64,000 bases of DNA from Pseudomonas capeferrum (GCF_000731675.1 NZ_JMIT01000002.1:1080808-1144807); one strand, 5' to 3'. Positions 1 through 8,130 are shown, counted from the first letter of the stretch. A program made the numbers and translations. Notes: generated from the letters alone by a model not told the origin.

Positions 1-6
1 CCTGCC

Positions 7-960
7 TTGACCAGAGAGCAACTCGAAACCCACCAGATCCCGCTCTACTTTGCTGCCGTGCTGGTTGCCGCGGCCTTCGGCCTGCTGGCCCCTGACGCCG
101 CTCACCCCCTGCAAGCCCTGATCACCCCTGCCATTGCCGTGCTGATGTACGCGATGTTTCTGCAGATCCCCTTTCTCGACCTACGCCAGGGCCTTGGCAA
201 CCGCCGCTTCATCAGTGCGCTGCTGGTGGCCAACTTCATCCTTGTGCCACTGCTGGTATGGGCGATCACCCGCGGCCTGGTCGCGCACCCGGCCATCCTG
301 ATCGGTGCCCTGTTGGTGTTGCTGACACCGTGCATCGACTACGTGGTGGTGTTCACCCATATCGGCAAAGGCGACTCACGCCAGACACTCGCCGCAACGC
401 CCGTGCTGTTGCTGGTGCAACTGCTGCTGTTGCCGGTGTACCTGGGGTTGATGTTGGGTGACGGCGGCGAGGTGGCGATTGCCATCACCCCATTCGTGGA
501 AGCGTTTGCCCTGTTGATCGTGTTGCCGCTGCTGCTCGCCGTGCTGACCAGCGCCAGCGCCCGTCGCTCGCGTGTGGCAGCGGCATGGAACGACGCCTGG
601 GCGTGGCTGCCGGTACCGGCGATGGCACTGGTGCTGATGGTGGTGATCGGCTCGCAGATCGCTGCCGTGCTGCATGACTTGGCGCGCTTGCTGCCGGTGA
701 TCCCGGTGTACATCGGCTTCATGCTGCTGGCGCCGCTGATCGGCTGTGCCACGGCGCGGCTGATGCGTTTGCCGGTGGCCGAGGTGAGGTCGGTGACCTT
801 CAGTGCGGCCACCCGCAACTCGCTGGTGGTGCTGCCGCTGGCGCTGGCGTTGCCAGAAGACTTGCGCGGGTTGGCGGCGGCGGCGGTGATTACCCAGACG
901 CTGGTGGAGTTGGTGGGGGAGTTGATTTACGTGCGCGTCGTGCCGGCGCTCGTGCGCTGA
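7..960 (+). CDS. bile acid:sodium symporter / arsenite permease-like (BASS) transporter
   Basis: Inner-membrane protein of about 317 residues made almost entirely of hydrophobic helices (roughly 9-10 segments). Short Pro/Gly-rich breaks, such as LLTPCIDYVVVF near residue 107 and FSAATRNSLVVLPLALALP near residue 270, resemble the two crossover motifs of the bile acid:sodium symporter / ACR3 superfamily. Members export arsenite or carry organic anions; the substrate cannot be read here and there is no ars gene beside it. The reading frame is open to the left edge and position 7 is only a TTG, so the true start may lie outside the window. The gene ends 79 bp before the convergent dehydrogenase gene. 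The family call is fairly safe; the function is inferred. Confidence 0.72.
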   Translation: MTREQLETHQIPLYFAAVLVAAAFGLLAPDAAHPLQALITPAIAVLMYAMFLQIPFLDLRQGLGNRRFISALLVANFILVPLLVWAITRGLVAHPAILIGALLVLLTPCIDYVVVFTHIGKGDSRQTLAATPVLLLVQLLLLPVYLGLMLGDGGEVAIAITPFVEAFALLIVLPLLLAVLTSASARRSRVAAAWNDAWAWLPVPAMALVLMVVIGSQIAAVLHDLARLLPVIPVYIGFMLLAPLIGCATARLMRLPVAEVRSVTFSAATRNSLVVLPLALALPEDLRGLAAAAVITQTLVELVGELIYVRVVPALVR

Positions 961-1038
961 TTGCTCAAACGCTACGCCAGTCAGTCAGGGCCCTTGGGCC
1001 GCTGCGCCCTGCGACCCTGTCAGAGCCCTACACCCCGT

Positions 1039-1968
1039 TCATAGCGCATTCATTTCAGCAATATCGCGCAGCACCTGGTCTGCAGAGTGGTCGAACATCG
1101 CCTGCTCCTGCGCATCCAGCGGCAACTCGATGACCCGCGCAATCCCCTCCCCAGCCAGTACACAAGGCACACCCATGGCAATACCTGTGCGCCCGTACTC
1201 GCCCTCCAGCACCGCGACCGCTGGCAAAATGCGGTTTCGCCCATTGGCGATCGCATCCACCATCTGCGCAATGGCCACGCCCGGCGCGTCGCAGGCACTG
1301 CCCAGCTTCTTCAGCCCCAGAATCTCGCCGCCACCCTGGCGGGTGCGCTGCACGATGCGCTCTATCTGCTCACTGGACAGGAAGTGCGCCAATGGCACCG
1401 ACCCAACCGCGCAGTAGCGCATCAGCGGCACCATGCTGTCGCCATGCCCGCCCAGCACCAGGGCCGTGATGTCCCGAGCGGAAAACCCCGTTTCCTCGGC
1501 AATGAAACACTTCATGCGCGCGGTATCCAACACCCCCGCCTGCCCGAACACCTTGTTGCGGCCCAGCCCGCTGCGCGACCAGGCACGATAGGTCAGCACA
1601 TCGACGGGGTTCGACACCACCAACACCGTCGCCGCCGGCGCATGCTGTTTGATGTCCAGCAGGATGCCATCGAGAATGGGCAGGTTGATGCTCAATACAT
1701 CCTGGCGCGACTGGCCAGGCTTGCGCGGCACCCCTGCCGTAATCACCACCAGGTCAGACCCCGCCAGCATTTCGGCCTTGGCCCCGCCCTGAACTCGTGT
1801 ATCGGAACCCGACTCGACCGCCGCCTGCCAGATATCCAGCGCCTTGCCCTGTGCCAACTCACCCTGCACATCGATCAACATCAACTCACGGCACAACTCA
1901 TCCCGGGCGATGACCTGAGCCGCCGCCTCGCCGACCAAGCCGGCACCCACAATGGATAATTTGTTCAC
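1039..1968 (-). CDS. malate/lactate dehydrogenase family protein
   Basis: NAD-dependent 2-hydroxyacid dehydrogenase of the LDH/MDH superfamily, 309 aa. The N-terminus has the Rossmann motif VGAGLVGEAAA. VITAGVPRKPGQSR carries the substrate-loop arginine typical of the LDH-like malate dehydrogenases. VVSNPVDVLTY and the catalytic histidine motif GGHGDSMVP follow. Start: a longer frame begins at 2004, but the GTG at 1968 has a clear GGAGGT seven bases upstream and gives the canonical N-terminus, so it is preferred. It stands alone and is transcribed away from the iron-uptake genes. Whether malate or lactate is the substrate is inferred from the loop motif only. Confidence 0.82.
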   Translation of the reverse strand: MNKLSIVGAGLVGEAAAQVIARDELCRELMLIDVQGELAQGKALDIWQAAVESGSDTRVQGGAKAEMLAGSDLVVITAGVPRKPGQSRQDVLSINLPILDGILLDIKQHAPAATVLVVSNPVDVLTYRAWSRSGLGRNKVFGQAGVLDTARMKCFIAEETGFSARDITALVLGGHGDSMVPLMRYCAVGSVPLAHFLSSEQIERIVQRTRQGGGEILGLKKLGSACDAPGVAIAQMVDAIANGRNRILPAVAVLEGEYGRTGIAMGVPCVLAGEGIARVIELPLDAQEQAMFDHSADQVLRDIAEMNAL

Positions 1969-2155
1969 CTGACACCTCCCAGCGGCGCGCGCCACCAGGA
2001 ACACGCCTGCGTATACACAGAAGTATTGCCTGCCAGGGCTAAAAGGCCACCCCGAGGTTGATACCCGTCGGCTGAGCGGTTTGAGCCGCGCCAGGATGCA
2101 GTTCAGCCGATTCCTGCATCGGCTGTTTCCAAAGTCGCCCTCTCCCCACTACAAT

Positions 2156-2184
2156 TGCAACTCATTCCTATCTGCAACTCATTC
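2156..2184. promoter_or_regulatory. tandem 12-bp direct repeat upstream of the FecI-like sigma gene
   Basis: The 12-mer TGCAACTCATTC occurs at 2156-2167 and again at 2173-2184, a 17-bp period. It lies immediately before the sigma factor start at 2199. The reverse-strand reading (GAATGAGTTGCA) vaguely recalls the Fur-box theme AATGA. It may be a Fur or other operator, or part of the promoter; this is inference. Confidence 0.4.
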
Positions 2185-2198
2185 ATGGGAAGAGGAAA

Positions 2199-2705
2199 GT
2201 GCCCACTGACGCCCCGTTGCAACCACTGGATAGCCTGTATCGCGACCACCACGGCTGGCTGCAAGGCTGGCTGCGTCTGCGCCTTGGTGATCGTGAGCGG
2301 GCTGCGGATATTGCGCAAGACACGTTCCTGCGCCTGCTGGTGACACGGCGCCTGCCGGCGCAGAGCGATGGGCGCCGGTTTCTGGCGCAGATCGCCCGCA
2401 ACCTGGTCATCGACCAATGGCGCCGCCAACGTATCAAGCAAGCTTACCTGGAGAGCCTCGCCGCCCTGCCCGAGCCAGAAACCCCGTCGCTGGAAACCCG
2501 TGCCATCGTGATCGAAACCCTGATGCAGATCGACGCCATGCTCGACAGCATGCCCGCGAAGGTGCGCGAGGCGTTTCTGCTGTCGCAGTTCGAAGGGCTG
2601 AGCTATAGCCAGATCGCCGAGCGCCTCGAGGTCAGCGTCAGCTCGGTGCAAAAGTACATGCTGCGCGCCATCACCGCCTGCTACCAGGTGCTGTACGCCG
2701 AATGA
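2199..2705 (+). CDS. FecI-like ECF sigma factor
   Basis: 168-aa extracytoplasmic-function RNA polymerase sigma factor. Region 2 includes DIAQDTFLRLL followed by RRFLAQIARNLVIDQWRRQ (about residues 40-80). Region 4 has the helix-turn-helix LSYSQIAERLEVSVSSVQKYM near the C-terminus. It starts at GTG 2199 behind a purine-rich GGGAAGAGGAAAG. Its stop overlaps the ATG of the FecR-like anti-sigma gene by 4 bp (ATGA), and a TonB-dependent receptor follows. This is the classical FecI-FecR-FecA cell-surface signalling set, in which the sigma factor switches on the receptor gene when the ferric-siderophore is bound. Regulation by Fur is likely from the family but the box is not clear. Confidence 0.9.
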   Translation: MPTDAPLQPLDSLYRDHHGWLQGWLRLRLGDRERAADIAQDTFLRLLVTRRLPAQSDGRRFLAQIARNLVIDQWRRQRIKQAYLESLAALPEPETPSLETRAIVIETLMQIDAMLDSMPAKVREAFLLSQFEGLSYSQIAERLEVSVSSVQKYMLRAITACYQVLYAE

Positions 2706-3658
2706 AAACCACCAGCGAAGCGCCCGTCGCCTCTGCCATCATCGAGCAGGCCAGCCATTGGCTGATGCTGCAATGGGGTGGCGAGCTGGACAAGGAACAA
2801 CAGCGTCGCTTCGCTGAATGGCGTACCGCAGACCCGGAACATGATCGTGCGTGGCAGCGCCTGGAGCACCTGCAAAACACCCTGAGCGGTGTGCCCACAG
2901 ATACTGCGCTGGCGGTGCTGCGTGAGCTGCCCGATGCGCGCCGCCGGCAGACGCTGAAACTGCTCGGCGCGCTGCTGTTGGCCGGTGGCAGCAGCTACCT
3001 TGCCCAATCGCAACTACCCTGGCGCGAGGCCACCGCCGACCTGCGCAGCGGTACGGGGGAACGCCTGCAGCGCACGCTGGCCGATGGCAGCCGGCTTAGC
3101 CTGAACAGCGGTAGCGCGGTGGATATCCTGTTCAGCGCGAGCGAGCGACGCATTCGCCTGCTCGCGGGGGAGTTGCTGCTCGACAGCGGCCATGACCCAG
3201 CGCAACGCCCCTTGATCGTGGACACCGCCGCCGGGGAAATCCAGGCGCTGGGCACGCGCTTTTGCGTGTACCAACGTGATGATAGAAGCCAGGTCGATCT
3301 GTTCGAGGGCGCGCTGGAACTGCGCCCGCGTCAGGCCCGCGCCACGCGCCTTCAAGCCGGACAAGGTTGCTGGTTTACCGCGACCCGGTTCGGTGACATC
3401 GCGCCCGCGAACCTCAACGCCATCGCCTGGCACGATGGCAGGCTTATCGCCGAACGCATGCCGCTGGGGCAGTTCGTTGCAGAACTGGCTCGCTATCGCC
3501 GCGGCATGCTGCGCTGTGACCCGACCATCGCCGGCCTGGCGCTAACGGGCGTTTTTCCCTTGGTAGACACAGACCGCGTACTGACTGCACTTGAGCAGTC
3601 CCTGCCGGTAAAGGTGCACAGGCTGACGAGCCTCTGGACCACGATTAGTCCTGCGTAG
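2702..3658 (+). CDS. FecR-like anti-sigma factor / iron sensor
   Basis: 318-aa FecR-family protein. The N-terminal part (about 1-60) has the DUF4880 signature with the tryptophans of HWLMLQWGGEL, FAEWRTADPEHDRAWQRLE. A single membrane segment lies near residues 80-97 (LKLLGALLLAGGSSYLAQ). The periplasmic FecR domain follows (RTLADGSRLSLNSGSAVDI, RLLAGELLLDSGHD, ALGTRFCVYQ) and the C-terminal part would contact the receptor's STN domain. It overlaps the sigma gene by 4 bp, implying coupled translation. It is expected to carry the signal from the occupied outer-membrane receptor to the sigma factor. Confidence 0.9.
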   Translation: MKTTSEAPVASAIIEQASHWLMLQWGGELDKEQQRRFAEWRTADPEHDRAWQRLEHLQNTLSGVPTDTALAVLRELPDARRRQTLKLLGALLLAGGSSYLAQSQLPWREATADLRSGTGERLQRTLADGSRLSLNSGSAVDILFSASERRIRLLAGELLLDSGHDPAQRPLIVDTAAGEIQALGTRFCVYQRDDRSQVDLFEGALELRPRQARATRLQAGQGCWFTATRFGDIAPANLNAIAWHDGRLIAERMPLGQFVAELARYRRGMLRCDPTIAGLALTGVFPLVDTDRVLTALEQSLPVKVHRLTSLWTTISPA

Positions 3659-3769
3659 CGGCATTGCACGCACCGATAAAAAATGCTGCTGCCCCTTGTC
3701 GGTTTTGCCGACTTGTCCGGGATACCTCTTGAATCCAACCAAGAAGCATTCTCAAGAGGAACGTCAAGA

Positions 3770-6214
3770 GTGCCGTATCTGCCCACAACCACCTGTTCTC
3801 GACTGAGCCTTGCGGTGCGCCGCAGCCTGTTTGCCGGCTTGCTCTGCACCAGCCCACTGCTGCTTGCGCTGCCCGCAGTACCGGCTGACGCCAGCGAGCA
3901 AACACACAGCTATGCCATCCCCGCTGGCGGCCTGGACCAGGCGCTGAACCGCTTTGCGAGCGAGGCCGGTATCTTGCTTTCTGCCGATGCCCAGCTCACC
4001 GCCGGCAAGCGCAGCGCTGGCCTGAACGGCAGCTATTCCGTTGCAGATGGCCTGGCCCAGTTGCTGGCCGGTACCGGCCTTCGCGCATTCAATAGCGGTG
4101 GCAACTACACGGTGGAGGTCGCAGCGGGCAGCGGTGGCGCCCTGGAGCTGGAGGCGACCAACGTCATCAGCAACCAGCTGGGCACCGTCACCGAAGGCAC
4201 CGGCTCTTACACGCCCGGCACCATCGCCACGGCCACCCGCCTGGTACTCAAACCCAGGGAAACCCCGCAGTCGATCAGCGTGGTCACGCGCCAGCACATG
4301 GATGACTTTGCCCTCAACAGTGTCGACGCGGTGATGCGCCACACCCCCGGCATCACCGTGTCGGCCTACGACACGGACCGGACCAACTACTATTCCCGCG
4401 GTTTCTCGATCAACAACTTCCAGTACGACGGCATCCCCTCCGCCGTGCGCAACGTTGCCTACTCAGCCGGCAACACCCTGAGCGACATGGCCATCTACGA
4501 CCGCATCGAAGTGCTCAAGGGCGCCTCCGGCCTGCTCAGCGGCGCCGGCTCGCTGGGCGGTACCATCAACCTGATACGCAAAAAGCCCACCGCCGACTTC
4601 CAGGGCCACGCCACCCTGGGCGCGGGCTCGTGGGACAACTACCGCAGCGAACTGGATGTCAGCGGCCCGCTGACCGAAACCGGCAACGTCCGCGGCCGGG
4701 CCGTGTTTGCCTACCAGGACAAGCACTCGTTCATCGACCGCTATTCGAGCCAGAATTCGGTGTTCTACGGCATCGTCGAGTTCGACCTGTCGCCCGATAC
4801 GCTGCTGACCGTAGGCGCCGACTACCAGGACAACGACCCCAAGGGTTCCACCTGGTCCGGCAGCTTCCCGCTGCTCAATTCCAAAGGCGAGCGCAACGAC
4901 GCCAAGCGCTCGTTCAGCAACGCAACCGACTGGAGCAGCTGGCAGCAGTACACCCGCACGGTCTTCGCTACGCTGGAGCACGACATGGGCGACGGCTGGG
5001 TAACCAAGCTGCAACTGGACCACAAGTACAACGGCTATGACGCGCAGATGGGCGCCATCCAGTTCGACCAGCCGCAGCCCGACGGCAGCGCCGAAATCAA
5101 CGCGCAACGCTACAAGGGCGACACCACCAGCGACTCCGCCGACCTGTATGTCAGCGGCCCGTTCAGCATGCTCGGCCGCGAGCACGACCTGGTGCTCGGC
5201 GGCTCCATCAGCAAGGCCCACTGGGATGGCAAGGGTTACTGGGACGAAACCTTCTCGGTACCCAACCGCGTGGACTACAACAACTGGCACGGCAACCTGC
5301 CCAAGCCCGACTGGGGGCCGGTGTCGCAGCGCACCGACGACGTGATCCGCCAGACCGGCGTCTACCTCACCACCCGCCTGAACGTCACCGACGACCTGAA
5401 AGTGCTGCTGGGCGGCCGCGTGGTCAACTACAGCCTGACCGGCCTGACCCCGACCTACACCGAGTCCGGACGCTTCATACCCTATGCCGGCGCCATCTAC
5501 GACCTGAATGAAAACTTCTCGGTCTACGCCAGCTACACCGACGTGTTCATGCCGCAGGAAAACTACAACCGCGACCGCGACAACAAACTGATCGAGCCGG
5601 ATGAAGGCGAGAACTACGAAGTCGGGGTCAAGGGCGAGTTCTTCGACGGCCGCCTGAACGCCAGCCTGGCCTACTTCGAGGTCAAAGAAACCAACCGCTC
5701 GGTGCCGGACGACGCCTACAACAACCTGACCCCTACCCCATCCAACTACGCGTTCAAGGGCAGCAAGGCGACCACCAAGGGCTACGAGCTGGAAGTGTCC
5801 GGCGAACTGGCCCCAGGCTGGCAGGTGCAAGGCGGCTACACGCACAAGGTGGTGCGCGACAGCAACGACGTGAAGCTGTCGACCTTCGAGCCCGAAGACC
5901 AGTTCAGCCTCTACACCACCTACAAGCTCACCGGTGACCTGGACAAGATCACCCTTGGCGGTGGCGCACGCTGGCAGAACAAGGCCTGGCAGCAGATCTG
6001 GAACAACCCCAAAGGCGTGAACGAGGACATCACCCAGGAATCGTACTGGGTGGTGGACCTGATGACCCGCTACCAGATCACCCAGAACTTGTCGGCGACG
6101 CTTAACGTCAACAACCTCTTCGACAAGTACTACTACACCAACGTCGGCTTCTATAACTCGGCCATTTACGGCGAACCGCGCAACGTCATGGTTACGACCC
6201 GCTGGAACTTCTAA
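3770..6214 (+). CDS. TonB-dependent siderophore receptor with STN signalling domain
   Basis: Outer-membrane ferric-siderophore receptor, 814 aa from the chosen GTG at 3770. A longer frame begins at 3683, but only the 3770 start follows an AGAGGA and is immediately followed by a signal peptide (SLAVRRSLFAGLLCTSPLLLALPA). After cleavage come the STN domain (YAIPAGGLDQALNRFASEAGILLSADA, about residues 45-115), the plug (RETPQSISVVTRQHMDD; RGFSINNFQYDGIP; YDRIEVLKGASGLLSGAGSLGGTINLI) and a 22-strand barrel ending in the terminal Phe (VTTRWNF). The STN domain and the FecI/FecR genes upstream mark it as a transducing receptor of the FecA/FpvA/FoxA type. The siderophore is unknown. Confidence 0.92.
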   Translation: MPYLPTTTCSRLSLAVRRSLFAGLLCTSPLLLALPAVPADASEQTHSYAIPAGGLDQALNRFASEAGILLSADAQLTAGKRSAGLNGSYSVADGLAQLLAGTGLRAFNSGGNYTVEVAAGSGGALELEATNVISNQLGTVTEGTGSYTPGTIATATRLVLKPRETPQSISVVTRQHMDDFALNSVDAVMRHTPGITVSAYDTDRTNYYSRGFSINNFQYDGIPSAVRNVAYSAGNTLSDMAIYDRIEVLKGASGLLSGAGSLGGTINLIRKKPTADFQGHATLGAGSWDNYRSELDVSGPLTETGNVRGRAVFAYQDKHSFIDRYSSQNSVFYGIVEFDLSPDTLLTVGADYQDNDPKGSTWSGSFPLLNSKGERNDAKRSFSNATDWSSWQQYTRTVFATLEHDMGDGWVTKLQLDHKYNGYDAQMGAIQFDQPQPDGSAEINAQRYKGDTTSDSADLYVSGPFSMLGREHDLVLGGSISKAHWDGKGYWDETFSVPNRVDYNNWHGNLPKPDWGPVSQRTDDVIRQTGVYLTTRLNVTDDLKVLLGGRVVNYSLTGLTPTYTESGRFIPYAGAIYDLNENFSVYASYTDVFMPQENYNRDRDNKLIEPDEGENYEVGVKGEFFDGRLNASLAYFEVKETNRSVPDDAYNNLTPTPSNYAFKGSKATTKGYELEVSGELAPGWQVQGGYTHKVVRDSNDVKLSTFEPEDQFSLYTTYKLTGDLDKITLGGGARWQNKAWQQIWNNPKGVNEDITQESYWVVDLMTRYQITQNLSATLNVNNLFDKYYYTNVGFYNSAIYGEPRNVMVTTRWNF

Positions 6215-6222
6215 AGCCCGTG

Positions 6223-6253
6223 CCAGCCTGGAATACCCGAATACCCAGGCTGG
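6223..6253 (+). terminator. hairpin after the TonB receptor gene
   Basis: A perfect 9-bp stem (CCAGCCTGG at 6223-6231 with CCAGGCTGG at 6245-6253) and a 13-nt loop, starting 9 bp after the receptor stop. There is no T-run, so it could be a weak terminator or an mRNA-stabilising hairpin. Confidence 0.45.
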
Positions 6254-6301
6254 CCTTGGTGGGCACAACTGCCTTGCTCAAACTTCCAAAACAGCCATGA
6301 C

Positions 6302-6393
6302 CCCCGTGGGAGCGGGCTTGCCCCGCGAACACGGGCGAAGCCCGTGCCATCCACCACAGTGCCTGCTTCGCGGGTAAGCCCGCTTGCACCGGG
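6302..6393. repeat. REP element pair (GGGAGCGGGCTTGCCCCGCGA type)
   Basis: Two inverted copies of the Pseudomonas REP sequence face each other: GTGGGAGCGGGCTTGCCCCG at the left and TTCGCGGGTAAGCCCGCTTG at the right. The same REP type recurs at 39728-39825. It lies between the convergent receptor gene and the small gene at 6398. Confidence 0.8.
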
Positions 6394-6397
6394 CCAA

Positions 6398-6625
6398 CTA
6401 ATCGCCCGGATCCTGCCCCTTCAGCTCCATCACCTTCCCACACTGCTCACTGGCCAACCGGCTAATAATCCGAATCGCCTGATGGATACCAGCCGTGTTG
6501 CGAAAACTCAGCTGCGGGTTGTGTTCGCACTCCAGCATCTCGTCATGCTGGACCAAGGCTTCGCCTAGCAGCTCGAGGGTCCAGGCGTAGCTTTGGATGG
6601 TGGCGAGGCGTTCGTGGTCAGTCAT
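6398..6625 (-). CDS. small helical protein downstream of a C4/CI-like antisense RNA
   Basis: 75-aa protein (MTDHERLATIQSYAW...) with no family I can name. It looks all-helical and soluble. Translation start is well marked by AGGAGG six bases before ATG 6625. It overlaps the 46-codon small ORF upstream by 8 bp and lies under the antisense-RNA control region at 6768-6975. In the satellite the corresponding position holds the 99-aa protein at 21385-21684. Both end in a helix of the form GI/GLIR..A, so they may be distant relatives. The role is unknown; by analogy with phage ant/icd loci it is the gene the RNA switch silences. Confidence 0.6.
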   Translation of the reverse strand: MTDHERLATIQSYAWTLELLGEALVQHDEMLECEHNPQLSFRNTAGIHQAIRIISRLASEQCGKVMELKGQDPGD

Positions 6626-6758
6626 GGAGGGCCTCCTGGGGGGTGGAGGTGGCGCAGGAATGGGTGTCGATGGGGTAGAAACGGTGGGGGGTGCGGGCCG
6701 GCGCGGGGCGGCGGCGGAGAACGAATGCGAGGATCCTTGATGGATTTAAGGTGAGCAT
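6618..6758 (-). CDS. 46-aa leader-type small ORF (MLTLNPSRI...), RNA-controlled
   Basis: The 46-codon reading MLTLNPSRILAF...ends 8 bp inside the next gene, so the two can be translationally coupled. Its N-terminus matches that of the satellite small protein at 21681-21839 (MHALNPSKIRAA), which supports the frame. The Shine-Dalgarno AAAAGGA upstream is the very block that the antisense RNA can cover (6768-6775). An open frame continues upstream to 7061 through the RNA region and contains MAAVRGRPSGLPGS, which resembles phage Ash-family proteins. A second in-frame-shifted ATG at 6762 exists but gives a Pro/His-rich unconvincing product. Expression of either reading is unproven. Confidence 0.45.
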   Translation of the reverse strand: MLTLNPSRILAFVLRRRPAPARTPHRFYPIDTHSCATSTPQEALHD

Positions 6759-6767
6759 GCATGAGGT

Positions 6768-6975
6768 CCTTTTCGGTTGATGCACCACGCTGACCGTCGC
6801 CAAACGGTTAGGGTGGCAGCTGTACGCGGGTTGGCGAACCGAGGAAAAGGAACCCGGCAGACCCGAAGGTCTCCCACGCACAGCCGCCATTACACGAAAC
6901 TGCGGACGCAAAAAAAGCGCCTGCAATCGTGATCGGGGCGCCGTTGCGCCTTTTCGTACGGGTCGCCAAACCCGG
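6768..6975 (-). ncRNA. C4/CI-like antisense immunity RNA region, chromosomal copy
   Basis: Read 5' to 3' on the minus strand: hairpin A (14-nt palindrome-like GGGTTTGGCGACCC, 6960-6973) and block CGAAAAGG (6949-6956); an intrinsic terminator (6910-6941); a 42-nt core identical to the satellite copy (6849-6890); antisense block CCTTTTCC (6843-6850) and hairpin B GGTTCGCCAACC (6829-6840); hairpin C CCGTTTGGCGACGG (6794-6807); and block CGAAAAGG (6768-6775) over the Shine-Dalgarno of the following small ORF. B is complementary to both A and C. This is the logic of the P1/P7 C4 RNA and the P4 CI RNA: the processed middle segment pairs with the leader, causing early termination and blocking translation. 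The exact RNA ends cannot be read. Confidence 0.7.
6910..6941 (-). terminator. intrinsic terminator inside the immunity RNA leader
   Basis: On the minus strand GGCGCC...GGCGC is followed by TTTTTTTG. The 5-bp GC stem pairs 6917-6921 with 6937-6941 and the T7 run corresponds to 6910-6916. It lies between hairpin A and hairpin B, where conditional termination would be expected. Confidence 0.65.
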
Positions 6976-7000
6976 TCGCGGAATGGGCCGCGACTTGAGC

Positions 7001-7029
7001 AAGTTATCTGTGTGGGCTTGGTATTGCAA
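7001..7029 (-). promoter_or_regulatory. sigma70-type promoter for the chromosomal immunity RNA locus
   Basis: -35 TTGCAA (7024-7029), 17-bp spacer, -10 TAACTT (7001-7006), minus strand, placing the start about 6994, some 20 nt before hairpin A. The satellite copy has a promoter in the same place (22084-22112). Confidence 0.55.
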
Positions 7030-7118
7030 GGTTTGGGGTTGTGTGAAAAGTCGCCGAGCATTGTGGGGTTGCTCGCGTTCGAAAACTTCGATTCTGAGTA
7101 CCAGTTATCGCTACGTAC

Positions 7119-7475
7119 TTAAGCGGTACCGAGAACACCTAACGAATGCCACTTTCTCCGGCTGATGCGCGCTTGGACCAATGCCCTGTAAGCCTCAGGC
7201 TCTGGTACAAATGCGCGCCTATGCCGACGTAAATTACACGTCACACAAGCCGCAGCAATATTGCTAGCTGTGTCCTTACCACCATCCTGCCGAGCGGTCA
7301 GATGCTCCGCTGTACATCGAAGCTTGCTGGCTTGTTTGACGGTGATTTTGTGTATAAGGGCAAAACGCTCAACAGCATCGCGCCACATTGGATAGTCGCA
7401 ATAACAGCAGCGCCCTTCTTGGCGTTCGAAGGCTATAGATCGAGATTTGACGAGGGTTTTGAGTCGCGTGGCCAC
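7119..7475 (-). CDS. HNH endonuclease family protein
   Basis: 118-aa protein with an HNH nuclease core. Two zinc-binding pairs, CCYC near residue 24 and CVTC near residue 77, surround AEHLTARQDGGKDTASNIAAAC, where H, the D/N pair and the following residues form the active-site hairpin. HNH proteins of this size are free-standing nucleases found near phages and restriction genes. Start ATG 7475 follows AGGAGGCCGCCGTGGCC, with GTG options close by. It lies between the antisense-RNA locus and the second HNH gene, which points the opposite way. No methyltransferase is nearby, so it is not a typical restriction pair. Confidence 0.75.
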   Translation of the reverse strand: MATRLKTLVKSRSIAFERQEGRCCYCDYPMWRDAVERFALIHKITVKQASKLRCTAEHLTARQDGGKDTASNIAAACVTCNLRRHRRAFVPEPEAYRALVQARISRRKWHSLGVLGTA

Positions 7476-7668
7476 GGCGGCCTCCTAAATAAATTAAGGA
7501 AGTCCGCTGATCTCTGGTGAGCTCCACACGGTACCAGCCGATTTGTTCTGACTGGCCAAACATCGAGCCTAGTGGTCTCGACAGTAGGAATCTAACTCTT
7601 ACTACCACTATTGCGCAAGCATCGAAGGCGTTGCCGTTGATAGCTGGCTCCAACTGCTCGCGCCAACC

Positions 7669-8130
7669 GTGATTTTTTCGGTGATAGATGATCGGTTGCC
7701 GGATACCCACCAGGTCGCTGATGTGCTGTGGCAATGGCCAAGGGTTGTTGATCTCGCCAAGCTGGTTGCGTCCGATCCGAAACCGGCTGGTTTTGAGGAC
7801 ACATATGACGATTGCCCGGCGCCGGACTATTCGGCTTTAGGGCGTGACCTTGGGGAGAGGGTGAGCACCGTTCGGTCTCACGTGAAGCGAGACCCTAAGG
7901 TACGAATGGCTGTACTACAACGAGCTCAGTACCGATGTGAGAGATGCACTGAGAGTCGGACGTTCCCTGGTTTCTTAGACGTGCACCACATGCTAGGTGC
8001 CGAACTGTCGGATCGATTCTACAACTGCGTAGCGCTCTGCCCGAATTGCCATCGAGAAGCGCACTATGGCGAGAACCGAGATGAACTGAACAAGCAGCTC
8101 CTTGCATACGCACTCCAGTTTCGCGCGTGA
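7669..8130 (+). CDS. McrA-like HNH endonuclease, probably 5'-truncated
   Basis: The C-terminal half is a clear HNH domain: CERC, then LDVHHM (the first catalytic His), YNCVALCPNCHREAHYG (the N and final H). The N-terminal part has a hydrophilic linker (VKRDPKVRMAVLQRAQYRCERC) as in McrA-type HNH proteins, which normally carry a longer N-terminal domain. The frame is open back to 7588 without an ATG; GTG 7669 is only a nominal start and lacks a good Shine-Dalgarno. The residues upstream (for example DSWLQLLAPTV) read like protein, so the original start seems lost. It is probably a decaying gene; the domain assignment is firm and expression doubtful. Confidence 0.6.
   Translation: MIFSVIDDRLPDTHQVADVLWQWPRVVDLAKLVASDPKPAGFEDTYDDCPAPDYSALGRDLGERVSTVRSHVKRDPKVRMAVLQRAQYRCERCTESRTFPGFLDVHHMLGAELSDRFYNCVALCPNCHREAHYGENRDELNKQLLAYALQFRA

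Noticed and set aside
4463..6268. 601-aa open frame on the minus strand opposite the TonB receptor gene
   Set aside because: Shadow of a GC-rich gene; composition is dominated by Val/Ala/Gly without domain features, and the receptor on the other strand is certain.
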